DNA from: JAWLGW01 sp964569055
GTDB lineage: Bacteria > Planctomycetota > J058
Direction: 5' to 3'
Assembly (NCBI GenBank): GCA_964569055.1
Contig: CAZMSZ010000053.1
Coordinates: 1-27,490 of the forward strand
Length of the DNA: 27,490 nt
The notes below the pieces were generated by a model, which saw only the letters and a program-made list of their open reading frames with translations, searched no databases and was not told the origin of the DNA. Every line of letters begins with the position of its first letter. The stretch's first letter is position 1. This document shows, piece after piece, positions 15,990 to 24,002 of the stretch. A program made the translations under genes and the position numbers.

Positions 15990-17477
15990 GTGACGCTACC
16001 GTGGTTCGCCTCGCGGGCGGCGCGGCGCGCGCTCGTGCTCGGGTGCGCCCTGGCCGCCCTGACGGCCGCGCCCCGCCCGGCCTGCGCGCAGGCCTTCCCG
16101 GGTCGACCGGCGGCCGAGGACCTCTACAACTTCGGCGCGATCGGCGCCGCCGGCCTGCCCGACGGCTCCAAGCTGCGGGTGCGGCAGGTGCTCGAGGGCC
16201 CGGCGCAGGCGGCAGGCCTGCGCGAGGGCGACCTGATCGTCGAGGCCGCCGGCCGCGAGCTCGGCGCCGACCCGCTGCTGGCGCTGTGGGCGGCGATCGA
16301 GGAGGTGGAGGGCTCGCGCAAGCGGCGTCCGCTGAGCCTGACCGTGGAGCGCGGCGGCGAGCGCGCCGAGCTCGAGCTGGCGCTGCCGCGCCTGGGCGAG
16401 CACTCCCGGCGCTGCCCCGAGAAGTGCAAGAAGTGCCGCAAGGTGGTCGAGGCCGGGCTCGGCTTCCTGGCCAGGACGCAGGCGGGCGACGGCTGCTTCC
16501 CCACCGACCTCGGCGGCAAGACCGGCAAGGTCGTGGTCACGGCCCTGGGCGGGCTGGCGTTCCTGGCGGCGGGCGCGCCGCCCGACGCCGCGCCGCTGGC
16601 GCGCGCCACGCGCTACGTGCTGAGCCACTGCAACGTGGCGGAGGACTCGCCCTTCGGCGGCGCGCTGGGGGGCGCGGGCGGCAACTGGAACCAGACCAAC
16701 TGGGAGCTCGCCTACGGCCTGATGTTCCTGGCCGAGATGTGCCGCGCCACCCGTAACCCCGAGCTGAAGGCGAAGTGCGCCGAGCTGGTGCAGGCGCTCC
16801 AGAACACGCAAGAGGCGAGCGGCGGCTGGGCCCACGGGCCGGGCGGCCCCAACGCGCTCGGCTACCTCGAGCTCGAGATCGTCTCGAACTACGCGCTCCT
16901 GGGGATGGGCGCCGCGCAGCGGCTCGGGCTCGAGCTCGACGAGGGGAAGCTCGCCAAGGCCCTGACCTGGATCGAGGGGACCGCGAGCGCCGACGGCGGG
17001 GTCGGCTACTCGCACCGCGAGGGGCAGAAGGGCTTCGGCGACCCGGGCCGCACCGCCGGCGCGCTGGTCGCGTTCGCGGCCCTCGGGCAGGCGCGCCACC
17101 CGTTCTTCGGCAAGATGGCCGGGTTCTACGGGCGCGAGCTGCCCAAGCTGATCGAGGGGCACGTGTCCCCCGCGATGCACCTCCTGGCGGGGGCCATGGC
17201 GGCGCGCCTGCTCGGCAAGCAGGCCTGGCGGGCGTACGTCGAGACGTATCGCCCGTACATCATGGGCTTCCGCCGGCCCGACGGCTCGTTCGCCTCCACG
17301 CCGACCCACGAGTCGCAGCAGCTCCGCAGCAACACCGACCTGACCGTGGGCCCGCGCTGGACCACGGCCACCTACGTGTTGATCCTCAGCCTGGTCGAGG
17401 ACGAGCTGCCGCTCCTCCTGGGCGGAGACGTCGAGGCGGCGCCCAGGCGGTCCCGGCCGCGGACGGGCGGGGGCTGA
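15990..17477 (+). CDS. Exported PDZ plus prenyltransferase/squalene-cyclase-like alpha-toroid protein
   Basis: This 495-aa protein has a signal peptide (about 1-34, ending ACAQA) and a PDZ-like domain (about 60-135, with VLEGPAQAAGLREGDLIVEA). A Cys cluster C-x3-C-x2-C follows at 142-149, then an alpha/alpha-toroid domain of the terpene-cyclase/prenyltransferase fold, seen as repeated helix pairs with SGGWAHGPGGPNALGYLE, ADGGVGYSHR and RPDGSFASTP. The DxDD or metal-binding motifs of real cyclases and transferases are not evident, so it is more likely a binding or scaffold protein. I prefer GTG 15990, which has GAGGAGG (15978-15984) five bases away, over GTG 15984, which lies within that site. 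Confidence 0.85.
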   Translation: MTLPWFASRAARRALVLGCALAALTAAPRPACAQAFPGRPAAEDLYNFGAIGAAGLPDGSKLRVRQVLEGPAQAAGLREGDLIVEAAGRELGADPLLALWAAIEEVEGSRKRRPLSLTVERGGERAELELALPRLGEHSRRCPEKCKKCRKVVEAGLGFLARTQAGDGCFPTDLGGKTGKVVVTALGGLAFLAAGAPPDAAPLARATRYVLSHCNVAEDSPFGGALGGAGGNWNQTNWELAYGLMFLAEMCRATRNPELKAKCAELVQALQNTQEASGGWAHGPGGPNALGYLELEIVSNYALLGMGAAQRLGLELDEGKLAKALTWIEGTASADGGVGYSHREGQKGFGDPGRTAGALVAFAALGQARHPFFGKMAGFYGRELPKLIEGHVSPAMHLLAGAMAARLLGKQAWRAYVETYRPYIMGFRRPDGSFASTPTHESQQLRSNTDLTVGPRWTTATYVLILSLVEDELPLLLGGDVEAAPRRSRPRTGGG

Positions 17478-17609
17478 GCGCGACTGGCAACCCGCTTGCT
17501 CCCTGTGCCTGGGCGAGCGCGCCCTGACGCGTAACTTGTTGGCGCGCCGAACACACCGCGGCGACCGGCCTGCCGGCTCGGCCCGCGCGATCCATCCGAG
17601 GGTGTCAAC

Positions 17610-19622
17610 ATGGCAGAAGCGACCGTCGCCGAGAACCAGACCGAGGCCGAGGCCCACGAGTTCCAGGCCGAGACCCGGGCCTTGCTGAACCTGGTCATCA
17701 ACTCGCTCTACACCCACAAGGAGGTGTTCCTGCGCGAGCTCCTCTCCAACGCCTCGGACGCGCTCGACAAGGCGCGCGTCCGCGCGCTGACCGAGCACGA
17801 CCTGCTCGGCGAGGACAAGGAGCTCGAGGTGTGGATCACCCCCGACGCCGAGGCGAAGACGCTCACGATCTCCGACAACGGGATCGGCATGAGCGCCGCC
17901 GAGCTCAAGGCGAACCTCGGCACGATCGCCAAGTCGGGCACCGGTGAGTTCGTCAAGCAGCTCACCGGCGACGTGCGCAAGGACGCCAACCTGATCGGCC
18001 AGTTCGGCGTCGGGTTCTACAGCGCGTTCCTGGTGGCCGACCGGGTGCGCGTGGTCAGCCGCGCGGCGGGCAGCGCCGAGGTCCACGCCTGGGAGTCGGA
18101 GGGCGCGGGCACGTTCACGCTCCAGCCGGCGCAGCGCGAGCGGCGCGGCACCGACGTGATCCTCCACCTGCGCGACGACCAGCAGGAGTACCTCGAGGCC
18201 TACGCGCTCGAGCGCCTGGTCGGCCGCTACTCGGACTTCGTCGGCCACCCGATCAAGCTGGTGCGCGAGACCACCGAGGGCGAGGGCGAGGAGGCCAAGA
18301 CCACCAAGACCACCGAGACCCTCAACAAGGGCAAGGCGCTCTGGACCCGGCCGAAGTCGGAGCTGACCGACGAGCAGTACGAGGAGTTCTACAAGCACGT
18401 CAGCCACGACTGGGAGGCGCCGCTCTGCCGGACGCACTTCACGGTCGAGGGCACGCAGCAGTTCACCGGGCTCCTGTTCGCGCCCAAGCGCCCGCCCTTC
18501 GACCTGTTCTTCCGCGAGCAGCGCGCCGGGGTGCGGCTGTACGTCAAGCGGATCTTCGTCATGGACGAGTGCGACGCGCTCGTCCCCGAGTACCTGCGCT
18601 TCCTGCGCGGGGTGGTCGACTCCGACGACCTGCCGCTCAACGTCTCGCGCGAGGTGCTGCAGGCCGACAAGCTCGTGGAGCAGATCAAGAAGCAGGTCAC
18701 GCGCAAGGCGCTCGACATGCTGAACGAGCTCGCGACCGAGCGCCCCGACGACTACCGCGAGTGGTGGCAGGGCTTCGGCAAGGTGCTCAAGGAGGGGCTG
18801 CACCTCGACCCCGCCAACAAGGACCGGCTGGTCAAGCTCTGCCGCTGGGAGAGCAGCGCCGGCGAGGGGTCGACCTCGCTCGCCGACTACGTCGGCCGCA
18901 TGAAGGAGGGGCAGGACAAGATCTACTTCATCACCGGCCCCGACAAGGCGTTCTGCGAGAAGAGCCCGCACATCGAGGGGCTCGCGGCCAAGGGCTGGGA
19001 GGTGCTGTTCTTCACCGACGCGGTGGACGAGTGGGTCGCCATGGCCCTGCCCGAGTTCGAGGGCAAGCAGCTCGTCTCCGCCATGAAGGGCGAGCTGAAG
19101 CTCGACGGCGCCGAGCAGGAGGACGAGGCCACCAAGAAGGCGTTCGACTCGCTGACCGGCGCCATGAAGAAGGTGCTCGAGGACCGGGTGAAGGACGTGC
19201 GCCTCACCTCCCGCCTCACCGACTCGCCCGTGTGCCTGGTCTCGGGCGAGCACGACGCGGGCGCCAACCTGGAGCGGATCCTCAAGGCGGCGGGCCAGGG
19301 CTCGCACGGCGGCAAGCGGACCCTCGAGCTCAACGCCGGCCACCCGCTGATCCAGAACCTGCAGGAGCTGGCGAGCAAGGGCGGCAAGGAGCAGTTCGAG
19401 CTCCTGCGGGAGTGGACCGAGCTGCTGCACGACCAGGCGCTGTTGACCGAGGGGAGCGCGATCGACGACCCGGCCGAGTTCGCCCGGCGCATGAACGCGC
19501 TCCTGCTCGAGGCCTCCGGCACCGCGCTGGCGCACGCGGGCCAGGCCGCGCCCGAGCCCACCACCTCCGACGCCGAGGCCCAGGCGAGTGAGCCCGCGCC
19601 GGAGGCGGACGCCGCCGAGTAG
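17610..19622 (+). CDS. htpG: Chaperone HtpG (Hsp90)
   Basis: This 670-aa ATP-dependent cytoplasmic chaperone remodels client proteins as a dimer. The N-terminal ATPase domain shows FLRELLSNASDALDK (catalytic Glu near 43), DNGIGM (89-94), the lid TIAKSGTGEF and GQFGVGFYSAF (130-140). The middle domain includes LYVKRIFVMDECD and LPLNVSREVLQ. The C-terminal domain has LTDSPVCLV and the dimer helices, followed by an Ala/Glu/Pro-rich acidic tail of about 25 residues. It is slightly longer than E. coli HtpG because of both ends. The 132-bp leader holds no CIRCE element. The ribosome binding site is weak (GAGGG about eight bases before ATG). Confidence 0.98.
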   Translation: MAEATVAENQTEAEAHEFQAETRALLNLVINSLYTHKEVFLRELLSNASDALDKARVRALTEHDLLGEDKELEVWITPDAEAKTLTISDNGIGMSAAELKANLGTIAKSGTGEFVKQLTGDVRKDANLIGQFGVGFYSAFLVADRVRVVSRAAGSAEVHAWESEGAGTFTLQPAQRERRGTDVILHLRDDQQEYLEAYALERLVGRYSDFVGHPIKLVRETTEGEGEEAKTTKTTETLNKGKALWTRPKSELTDEQYEEFYKHVSHDWEAPLCRTHFTVEGTQQFTGLLFAPKRPPFDLFFREQRAGVRLYVKRIFVMDECDALVPEYLRFLRGVVDSDDLPLNVSREVLQADKLVEQIKKQVTRKALDMLNELATERPDDYREWWQGFGKVLKEGLHLDPANKDRLVKLCRWESSAGEGSTSLADYVGRMKEGQDKIYFITGPDKAFCEKSPHIEGLAAKGWEVLFFTDAVDEWVAMALPEFEGKQLVSAMKGELKLDGAEQEDEATKKAFDSLTGAMKKVLEDRVKDVRLTSRLTDSPVCLVSGEHDAGANLERILKAAGQGSHGGKRTLELNAGHPLIQNLQELASKGGKEQFELLREWTELLHDQALLTEGSAIDDPAEFARRMNALLLEASGTALAHAGQAAPEPTTSDAEAQASEPAPEADAAE

Positions 19623-19637
19623 GCGGTTCCACCCCGG

Positions 19638-19678
19638 GCGCGCCGGCTTCGCGCGGAACGAGCGCGGAGCCGGCGCGC
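19638..19678 (+). terminator. Strong hairpin after htpG
   Basis: GCGCGCCGGCT (19638-19648) pairs perfectly with AGCCGGCGCGC (19668-19678), and the stem continues inward with CGCGC/GCGCG (19650-19654 with 19662-19666) around a seven-base loop. It starts 16 bases after the htpG stop. No T-run follows, so it is a stem-type or Rho-assisted terminator at best. Confidence 0.6.
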
Positions 19679-20019
19679 GCTGCTGTACGGGGCGGCGACC
19701 CGCGAGTTCGGGGAGCGCTAGTACACCTTCGCGCAAGTCGCTTGGAATAGCTTGGAATGGCGAAGGCTGCCAGATCGGCATCCGCAGGCGCCCTGACCGG
19801 CCAAGCTGGCATCCGACGGCGGCTCTCGCGCCTGCGAGGGCCGCTCGCCGCCGCGCTCGCGGCGCCTGAAGCCTTTGGCATCGCGGATGTGTGTGACCGC
19901 GGCGCATGGGTGCCGTCGCCTCGCGAGCTCCCGCTGCGCCGCCCGCGATCCCGTGGGCTCGCCCTTCCGCGGCTGTCCGCGCGCGCGCGACGTCCCACAA
20001 GGGCCGTCGCGCACCGGAA

Positions 20020-20283
20020 GTCGTCCTGACGGACGAGGAGCGCGAGGAGCTGCTGCGGCGAGTGCGCGCTCACGGAACACGCCAGGCCATGGCGCTTCGC
20101 TGCCGGATCGTGTTGCTCGCCGCCGAGGGCTGGCTGAATCGAGACGTCGCCCAGCGGGTAGGTCTGAGCGAGAACACGGTGAGCATGTGGCGTCGGCGCT
20201 TCGTGCGTGACCGGCTGCCGGGCCTCGCAGAGCTCGTCCAGGCGATCTGCGCGACCATGCAGCACCTCGTCGCAGAGTACTGA
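20020..20283 (+). pseudogene. Truncated IS630-family transposase (N-terminal helix-turn-helix only)
   Basis: The frame carries VLTDEEREELLRRVRAH, MALRCRIVLLAAEGW, LNRDVAQRVGLSENTVSMWR and RRFVRDRLPGLAEL, the typical N-terminal DNA-binding region of IS630-family transposases (helix-turn-helix followed by WRRRF and GLxxL). It then runs for 15 unrelated residues into a stop at 20281-20283. The catalytic DDE domain, normally the next 200 or so residues, is absent. The upstream open frame to 19906 is low-complexity and not part of the family. The sequence just after the break is shared with copy A, so the deletion predates the two insertions. Confidence 0.8.
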
Positions 20284-20387
20284 GCCTGCTCTGCTTCGCG
20301 GAGCGCGGGCTGCTCGACGCCGTCGGCGCGATCCCTTCTCTAAGCATTGGCCGGAGCGAACGCTCCGCTTAGGCCGAACAGCCCCAG

Positions 20388-20506
20388 GTGCCGCGCGGGC
20401 GAAGTCCCGTACCGCCGAGACGCCACGGCACAGGACCTGCTTGGCTGGCGCGAGCGGCACGTCGGCGTACGCGCGTCTACTCCAAGGGACTTCGCCCGCG
20501 CGGCAC
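20388..20506. mobile_element. 119-bp MITE-like palindromic element with perfect 21-bp terminal inverted repeats
   Basis: Bases 20388-20408 are the exact reverse complement of 20486-20506. The repeat (starting GTGCCGCGCGGGCGAAG) resembles the left end of the larger element, sharing GAAGTC or CAAGTC followed by C-CTTGGA. The interior of 77 bp has no gene. TA follows the right end, but AG precedes the left, so a TA duplication is not intact there. It could be a short deletion derivative nested at the end of the larger element, or simply its true right end preceded by a duplicated left end. Confidence 0.6.
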
Positions 20507-20645
20507 TAGCGCTTCTGTTCACGACACTTGAGCGCGGCGCGCGCTCGCAGCTCCCAGGTGGGTGAAACCACCGCGATCACGGCGCGTCTCATCTGCTGCC
20601 GGCGCACGACTCCGAGCGCTGGTCACCGGGGAGGAGGTTGACGTC
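20507..20645 (+). promoter_or_regulatory. Leader of the small Cys/His gene
   Basis: About 140 bases lie between the mobile element and the small gene. They end in GAGGAGG (20631-20637), eight bases before the ATG, which fixes that start against a longer frame from 20562. No clear promoter hexamers are visible. From the htpG stop to this start, 1.02 kb holds only a terminator hairpin and mobile-element sequence. Confidence 0.45.
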
Positions 20646-20945
20646 ATGACCGACCTCATCGCGCAGGCGGAGCGCGTCCTCCGTCACAGCCAGCGCTTCT
20701 ACCTGCGGCTGTGCGCCGCGTGCGACCGCCCGGTCGTCGCGGGCGCGCCCGTGTGCGACCACCGCGACCAGCTGCTCGCGCAGGCCCGCGCCCGGCAGCG
20801 CGCCTTCCTCGATCACCCGCGCACCGCCTGGAGCCCCGCCGTCGGGCCCTGGCTGCACCCGCCGCTGGCGGAGGTCGGCCTGGCCTGGCCCGAGGCCTCG
20901 CAGGCGCCCCTGTTCGCCGCCGCCGAGCGTCGGCGGATCGCGTAG
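20646..20945 (+). CDS. Small Cys/His protein of unknown function
   Basis: This 99-aa protein has a strong ribosome binding site and a good high-GC codon pattern. It begins with an amphipathic helix (TDLIAQAERVLRHSQRFYLR), then Cys23-x2-Cys26-x10-Cys37-x-His39, which could bind one zinc as a treble-clef or ribbon-type knuckle. A second helical stretch follows (QLLAQARARQRAFLD), then a Trp/Pro-containing tail. There is no signal peptide or membrane helix. It sits between the mobile element and a terminator shared with the convergent transporter gene. I do not recognise a family. Confidence 0.65.
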   Translation: MTDLIAQAERVLRHSQRFYLRLCAACDRPVVAGAPVCDHRDQLLAQARARQRAFLDHPRTAWSPAVGPWLHPPLAEVGLAWPEASQAPLFAAAERRRIA

Positions 20946-20963
20946 CGCGTCACCCTCCCTGGG

Positions 20964-21003
20964 GGCCGGCCGCCCGTTCTTCCCCCTTTTCGGGCGGCCG
21001 GCC
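20964..21003. terminator. Bidirectional hairpin terminator between convergent genes
   Basis: A perfect 13-bp stem (20964-20976 with 20991-21003, GGCCGGCCGCCCG) encloses a 14-base pyrimidine loop. It lies 18 bases after the small gene's stop and 8 bases beyond the transporter's stop, so it can serve both strands. The T-run is in the loop and not after the stem. Confidence 0.7.
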
Positions 21004-21011
21004 GTTCCCCC

Positions 21012-22790
21012 TCACCCCGCCGGCTGGAGCGGCCACACCCGCGGGATGATCGTGAGGGCGGTGACCGCGAGCAGCAGGTTGAGCGGGAGCCCGAACCGCA
21101 GGAAGTCGGTGAACTTGTAGCCGCCCGGCCCGTAGACCATGAGGTTGGTCTGATACCCGATCGGGGTGGCGAAGCTGGCGCTCGCGGCGAACGCGATCGC
21201 GATCGCGAACGGCGTGAAGTCGAGCCCGAGCTGCTGGGCGGTGGCGTAGGCCAGCGGGAACACCAGCACCGCGGCGGCGTTGTTGGTGATCACCTCCGTG
21301 AACAGCACGGTGATCAGGTAGACGCTGGCCAGCGCCACGAAGGGGTCGGAGCCGGCGAAGGCGAGCAGCTTGGTCGCGATCACCTCCGCCGCGCCGGTGA
21401 CGGCGAGCGCGCGGCCCACCCCGAACGAGCAGGCGATCACGACCAGCACCTCGAGCTCGATGCTCCGTCGCGCCTGCGGGGCGCTCAGGCAGCGCGTGAG
21501 CAGCATGGCGGCCGCGCCGACCAGGCTGGCGGTGAGCACGTCGAGGAGCCCCGTCCCGGCGGCGAGGATCACGCCCGCGAGCACGATCCAGGCCACCCCC
21601 GCCCGCTCGTGGCGCGGGAGGACGCCGGTGCCGAGCGGCTTGAGCAGGAGGAAGTCGCGCGAGTGGCGGTAGCGGGGGACGAAGTCGGGGTCGGCCTCGA
21701 GCAGGAGCGTGTCGCCGGGGCGGAGCTCGATGTCGCCGATCTTGCGGCGGATCCGCTGGCCGTCGCGGGCGACGGCGATCACCACCGCGCGGTAGTGATT
21801 GCGAAACCCCGAGGCCTTGACCGTCTTGCCCACGGCCGGCGAGGTGGCGGCGAGCACCGCCTCGATCAGCGTGCGCGAGCTGCGCGCGGACTCGAGCTTG
21901 AACACCTGCCCCGTCGCGGGGCTCAGCCCCTTGATCTTCTGCAGGTCGACCACCGACTCGGTGATCCCGGCGAACACCAGGCGATCGCCCCCCCGCAGCA
22001 GCTCGTCGGGGCCGATCGCGGCGCGCAGCTCGCCGTCCCGCTCGATCTCGATCAGGTACAGGCCGGGCAAGTGGCGCAGGCCGGCGGCCTGCACGGTGGC
22101 GCCGTCGATCGGGCTGCCCGGGGCGACCACCATCTCGACCGTGTATTCGCGCGGGTCGTTGAGGCGCTCGAGCGCCGGCACCCGCTCCGGCAGGAGCCAG
22201 CGGGTCGCGACCAGCACGTACGCGATCCCGAGCAGCGCGCAGGGCACGCCGATCCAGGCCAGGTCGAAGAACCCGAACGAGCTCTTCCCGTGCTCCACGA
22301 GCAGCCCCGCCACCACGAGGTTGGTGCTGGTCCCGATCAGGGTGCAGGTGCCGCCGAGGATCGCCGCGTAGCTGAGCGGGATCATGAAGTGCGAGGCGGA
22401 GAACCCGTGCTTGCGCGCCCAGTCGATCACGGCCGGGAGGAACGTCGCCACGACCGGGGTGTTGTTCAAGAAGGCGCTCATGGCCGTCACGGGGAGCATC
22501 ACGCGCAGCTGCCCCTCGGCGCGCGAGGACGGCCGCCCGAACAGCCGGTCCACCACCAGCCCCAGGGCGCCGGTCTGCCGCAGGCCGGCCGCCACGATGT
22601 AGAGGGCCGCGATCGTGACCACCCCCGGGTTCGCGAACCCCGAGAGGGCCTGGGGCGGGTCGAGCACGCCCAGGAGGAGGAGGAGCGTCAGCGCGAAGGT
22701 GAACACGAGGTCGGCGCCGACCCGCGTCGCGACCAGGGTCGCGAGGCAGGCCACCGTCACTCCGACCGCCGTCCACGCCTGCCAGCTCAT
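21012..22790 (-). CDS. DASS/SLC13-type anion transporter with two TrkA-C domains
   Basis: This 592-aa inner-membrane protein belongs to the group of putative sodium- or proton-coupled sulfate/dicarboxylate carriers. N-terminal membrane segments (about 1-190) include SAFLNNTPVVATFLPAVI and GGTCTLIGTSTNLVVAG. A cytoplasmic part (about 205-385) holds two TrkA-C-like domains (LIEIERDGELRAAIG, VIAVARDGQRIRRKIG). The second membrane block (400-590) repeats the motif as VITNNAAAVLVFPLAY and ATPIGYQTNLMVYGPGGY. The duplicated NNT/NNA and T/Y-N elements form the substrate and cation sites. This layout matches SAC1-like and YfbS-like transporters; the substrate, perhaps sulfate, is not determined. It is transcribed alone. 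Confidence 0.92.
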   Translation of the reverse strand: MSWQAWTAVGVTVACLATLVATRVGADLVFTFALTLLLLLGVLDPPQALSGFANPGVVTIAALYIVAAGLRQTGALGLVVDRLFGRPSSRAEGQLRVMLPVTAMSAFLNNTPVVATFLPAVIDWARKHGFSASHFMIPLSYAAILGGTCTLIGTSTNLVVAGLLVEHGKSSFGFFDLAWIGVPCALLGIAYVLVATRWLLPERVPALERLNDPREYTVEMVVAPGSPIDGATVQAAGLRHLPGLYLIEIERDGELRAAIGPDELLRGGDRLVFAGITESVVDLQKIKGLSPATGQVFKLESARSSRTLIEAVLAATSPAVGKTVKASGFRNHYRAVVIAVARDGQRIRRKIGDIELRPGDTLLLEADPDFVPRYRHSRDFLLLKPLGTGVLPRHERAGVAWIVLAGVILAAGTGLLDVLTASLVGAAAMLLTRCLSAPQARRSIELEVLVVIACSFGVGRALAVTGAAEVIATKLLAFAGSDPFVALASVYLITVLFTEVITNNAAAVLVFPLAYATAQQLGLDFTPFAIAIAFAASASFATPIGYQTNLMVYGPGGYKFTDFLRFGLPLNLLLAVTALTIIPRVWPLQPAG

Positions 22791-23005
22791 GCGCGCTCCA
22801 GCGAGGGCCGATCCTACGCACCAGGACGCCGGGTGAGCAGGGCGCGTACCGCCGGCCCGGGAGCGCGGAGGTCGCGCGCGGAGGCGCCGGGCCCGCGCGT
22901 CCGTGCGCAGGGCTCCGCACCGGTGCGCGGGCGCGCGCCGTCGTGCGCCCGAGGCGCGCCGGGCGCCTGTCGACCCGCGCCCCGCCCGGCGGTAGCCTGC
23001 GCTCC
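22791..23005. other. Divergent intergenic region, no recognised signal
   Basis: These 215 bases separate the transporter and methyltransferase starts. They are extremely GC-rich with scattered GC palindromes of the kind expected by composition. I see no gene, convincing promoter or operator. Confidence 0.4.
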
Positions 23006-23902
23006 ATGCAGCCCGATCGCCCCAGCTCCACGGCCGAGCTCGTCGGCTCCTGGCGCGCCCTCGACGCGCTCCTCCCGCCCGAGCGGCGGATCGTGCACGA
23101 CCCCTACGCGCGCGCCTTCGTCGGCCCGCCGCGCGCGGCCCTCCTCGACGGCGCCGCCCGGCTGCCCCCGCGGGCGCTCGCCGCCCTCACCCGCCGGCTC
23201 GACCGGCTGGTGGGCGGCTCGCTCACGTTCGTGCTCGCGCGCCACCGGGCCATGGACGACCTGATCGTGGCCGAGGCCCGGCGCGGCGACCTGGCGCAGG
23301 TCGTCCTGCTCGGCGCGGGCTACGACAGCCGCAGCGTCCGGCTGGCCGGCCCGCTCGGCGACGCGACGGTGTTCGAGGTGGACCACCCGGCCACCGCCAG
23401 CCGCAAGGCGCGGCTCGCGCCCTCGGTGTTCGGCGCCGCGCCGCGGGCGCGGGTGATCTCCGTCCCGGTCGACTTCCAGCGCGAGGCGCTCGACGAGCGC
23501 CTGCTCGCCTCGGGCTTCGACCCGGCCCGGCGCACGGTGTGGCTGTGGGAGGGGGTCACGATGTACCTCGCGGAGGAGGCGGTCGCCGAGACGCTCGCGA
23601 TCGTGCGGCGCCTCTCGCCCGCCGGCGCCGCGCTGGCGTTCGACACCTGGTCGCCGCCCGGGCGCGGCCTCCCCGGGCTGGTCCTTCGTGACGTGCCGGC
23701 GCTGGCCATGGCGCTCCTCTACGCCGAGCCGTTCACGTGGGCCCCCTCGGCCGAGCGCGTGACGGCGCTGCTCGAGGCCGCCGGCTTCGGCGTGCGCGAG
23801 CGCCTCGACCGCCGCGCGCTGCTGGCCCGCTACGAGCGCCCGGGCGGCTGGCTCCTGGGCGACCTCGCGCGCCTCCAGCTGTGGGTGGCCGAGGCCCGTT
23901 GA
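23006..23902 (+). CDS. SAM-dependent methyltransferase, leucine carboxyl methyltransferase-like
   Basis: This 298-aa cytoplasmic enzyme has the LCMT/Ppm1-type class I methyltransferase signature: VVLLGAGYDSRSVRL (SAM-binding GxGxDSR loop), FEVDHPATASRKARL (acidic residue for the ribose), WLWEGVTMYLAEEAV and AALAFDTWSPPGRG. Family members methylate carboxyl or hydroxyl groups of varied small molecules and proteins, so the substrate is open. ATG 23006 fits the family's usual start; a longer frame to 22943 adds only Arg/Pro-rich residues. No Shine-Dalgarno sequence is obvious. Confidence 0.88.
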   Translation: MQPDRPSSTAELVGSWRALDALLPPERRIVHDPYARAFVGPPRAALLDGAARLPPRALAALTRRLDRLVGGSLTFVLARHRAMDDLIVAEARRGDLAQVVLLGAGYDSRSVRLAGPLGDATVFEVDHPATASRKARLAPSVFGAAPRARVISVPVDFQREALDERLLASGFDPARRTVWLWEGVTMYLAEEAVAETLAIVRRLSPAGAALAFDTWSPPGRGLPGLVLRDVPALAMALLYAEPFTWAPSAERVTALLEAAGFGVRERLDRRALLARYERPGGWLLGDLARLQLWVAEAR

Positions 23903-23968
23903 AGCCAGCGACGGACAGCGCCCCGAGCCGGGCGCGTCCCTTGCGGCGGGGGCGGACGCCTGGTCGGA

Positions 23969-23992
23969 TGCTCGCCCTCGCGCGGGCGAGCA
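23969..23992 (+). promoter_or_regulatory. Hairpin abutting the trpS ribosome binding site
   Basis: TGCTCGCCC (23969-23977) pairs perfectly with GGGCGAGCA (23984-23992) around a six-base loop. Its last base is also the first base of AGGAGG (23992-23997), the trpS ribosome binding site. The stem could terminate readthrough from the methyltransferase gene or modulate ribosome access. There is no T-box or leader peptide. Confidence 0.5.
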
Positions 23993-24002
23993 GGAGGACG
24001 AC

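Larger units (their letters stand above)
19721..20506 (+). mobile_element. IS630-like non-autonomous element, copy B, with 30-bp terminal inverted repeats
   Basis: The left end (19721-19750) and the inverted right end (20477-20506) match at 19 of 30 positions, with 14 of 16 at the inner part. Outside lie GCGCTA on the left and TAGCGC on the right, so a TA duplication flanks the element; removing it and one TA leaves AGCGCTAGCGCT, a perfect palindrome. TA duplication within CTAG is characteristic of the IS630/Tc1-mariner group. Inside is a truncated transposase start. At 786 bp it is too short for a full IS630 and lacks the DDE domain. An inverted, further deleted copy lies at the left edge of the window. 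Confidence 0.75.

Noticed and set aside
15990..17477. Active squalene or hopene cyclase
   Set aside because: The protein is exported, too short and has no visible DxDD motif; only the toroid fold is shared.
17478..17609. CIRCE or another known heat-shock operator before htpG
   Set aside because: No TTAGCACTC-N9-GAGTGCTAA or similar dyad is visible.
15996..20000. 1334-codon minus-strand open frame
   Set aside because: It is antisense to the PDZ/toroid gene and htpG; its composition is that of a GC shadow.
23903..24002. T-box riboswitch before trpS
   Set aside because: The leader is too short and lacks the T-box sequence and specifier-loop architecture; only a simple hairpin is present.
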